From the NCBI GenBank assembly GCA_905182555.1, contig CAJJBX010000019.1, forward strand, positions 1-40,391: 40,391 nt of DNA. The letters run 5' to 3'. Below are positions 39,483-40,391 of the stretch, piece after piece (positions within the stretch are counted from its first letter, which is position 1; every line of letters begins with the position of its first letter). The translations under genes were made by a program, and so were the position numbers. The notes beneath the pieces were generated by a model. The model was not told the DNA's origin, did not search any database, and saw only the letters and a program-made list of their open reading frames with translations. This DNA comes from an uncultured Ilumatobacter sp. (GTDB taxonomy: Bacteria > Actinomycetota > Acidimicrobiia > Acidimicrobiales > Ilumatobacteraceae).

Positions 39483-40379
39483 ATGGCTTCGGTGGACATA
39501 ACCGCGCTGAGCGCGCGCAGTGCAGCATGGGTAGCGCGCGTCGCGTGGATTGTTGTCGCCGTGTTCGGCGGAGCAGCCCTGCAGGGCGCTGTTGCCGGCC
39601 GGAGTGACGTCGTGCGCTGGACCACTGCCATCGGCGGTTGGGCGCCGTGGGGCGCTGTGATGCTTACGTTGGCGATCCCCTCGGTGCGTTCTTTGACCAT
39701 CGCTCGCGTGGTCGCTCCATTGGCCCTTCCCGTCACCATCGGCGCAGCCGTCGGCGGCGCTGAGGCAATCGAGGTTGCGACTCTCGCTCTTCCTGCAGGC
39801 ATTGCTCTGTTCGCCATTTTCACCGCCGACGTCGGCCGCCAGTTCGTCCAAGCGTCCTCGTATGGCGACGAGGAGCGACTCCCCCTGCGTTTTCCGGTCG
39901 CAGCGGGCACCGCGGCCATCGTCACGTGGGTCATGTGGGCGCCGAGCATCGTGTTCGGCCCACTTCTGCTCGCCGCCAAGTCGTACCTGTTCGGCGGGCT
40001 CCTCAGCGCGATTGGCCTGGCCGGCCTCATCCTGCTCGTCCCTCGCTGGCATCGGTTCTCACGTCGTTGGCTCGTCCTGGTCCCTGCAGGCCTGGTGGTC
40101 CACGACCCCGTCGTCCTGGCCGACACGCTCATGGTTCGTTCCGACCAGCTCGGCGGCATGCGCCTCGCCCCTGTCGACACCGAAGCGGCCGACCTCACCG
40201 GCCCGGCCAGCGGCTATGCCCTCGAAGTGCAGTCACTTGAAACCGTCACGACTGTCTTTGCGTTCACCCCGCAAGACCCGGGCGGCAAAGCCATCCACAT
40301 GACCGGCTTTCTGATCAGCCCCAGCCGGCCGGGCGAAGCACTCGCTGCGGCCGCGAACCGCGGCATTCCCCTTCTCTAA
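39483..40379 (+). CDS. Uncharacterised membrane protein
   Basis: The 298-residue protein has about six N-terminal membrane helices (AWVARVAWIVVAVFGGAAL, TAIGGWAPWGAVMLTLAI, ARVVAPLALPVTIGAAVGG, VATLALPAGIALFAIFTA, AAGTAAIVTWVMWAPSIVFG and LLSAIGLAGLILLV) followed by a soluble tail with VVHDPVVLADTLMVRSDQLGGMRLAP. I recognise no family. It is divergent from the MetE-like gene and complete at its stop, 12 bp before the window end. Confidence 0.75.
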   Translation: MASVDITALSARSAAWVARVAWIVVAVFGGAALQGAVAGRSDVVRWTTAIGGWAPWGAVMLTLAIPSVRSLTIARVVAPLALPVTIGAAVGGAEAIEVATLALPAGIALFAIFTADVGRQFVQASSYGDEERLPLRFPVAAGTAAIVTWVMWAPSIVFGPLLLAAKSYLFGGLLSAIGLAGLILLVPRWHRFSRRWLVLVPAGLVVHDPVVLADTLMVRSDQLGGMRLAPVDTEAADLTGPASGYALEVQSLETVTTVFAFTPQDPGGKAIHMTGFLISPSRPGEALAAAANRGIPLL

Positions 40380-40391
40380 AACGCGCTCTAA

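Overview
The window is GC-rich DNA from an actinobacterium, most likely of the class Acidimicrobiia (Ilumatobacter-like). This placement is inferred from family content, not from a marker gene. Supporting signs are an F420-type luciferase-like oxidoreductase, a deazaflavin-dependent nitroreductase, mycobacterial-type LeuA and SerA, an IclR gene divergent from leuCD (the NdgR/LtbR arrangement), frequent GTG starts and many apparently leaderless promoters. I see no rRNA, tRNA, CRISPR array, integrase or insertion sequence. It reads as ordinary chromosome.

Layout. 1-3.2 kb: a broken luciferase-like monooxygenase, then leuB-ilvE on the minus strand. 3.3-6.1 kb: a frame-broken greA, then an alpha/beta hydrolase coupled to an AarF/UbiB-type kinase. 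6.3-7.7 kb: a two-domain FKBP lipoprotein and a DoxX-like membrane protein. 7.7-10.5 kb: an IclR regulator divergent from leuCD. 10.5-15 kb: a serine beta-lactamase-fold hydrolase, a zinc-free MDR oxidoreductase, a GNAT and an M20 peptidase. 15-17.6 kb: a three-gene ABC-2 exporter bracketed by related palindromes. 17.8-21.5 kb: a lipoprotein, a deazaflavin nitroreductase, an MFS transporter and a DEAD-box helicase. 21.6-26.9 kb: the leuA attenuator, leuA, a small membrane-anchored protein, a ferredoxin, pyrF and serA. 27-30.2 kb: an operon of a membrane protein, a GNAT and an OSBS/N-succinylamino-acid racemase. 30.2-32.8 kb: a zincin-like lipoprotein, an SCP2 protein and an SDR. 33.3-36.2 kb: a PASTA protein whose kinase domain looks catalytically dead, and a divergent single-pass membrane protein. 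36.2-40.4 kb: ligA, a MetE-like protein and a membrane protein.

Together leuA, leuCD, leuB and ilvE supply every leucine-specific step. Two control devices are visible: a ribosome-mediated attenuator before leuA, with a 14-residue leader peptide carrying four consecutive Leu codons, and an IclR gene with a candidate operator before leuCD.

Three window-wide patterns stand out. Many start codons lie 6-9 nt after a TANNNT box, which implies leaderless mRNAs. Short tandem repeats (10-18 bp units, 12 bp commonest) sit at gene ends, in promoters and, always as multiples of 3, inside genes. Seven genes are broken by small frame shifts while long neighbours are intact, which looks more like residual indel error in the consensus than true gene decay.
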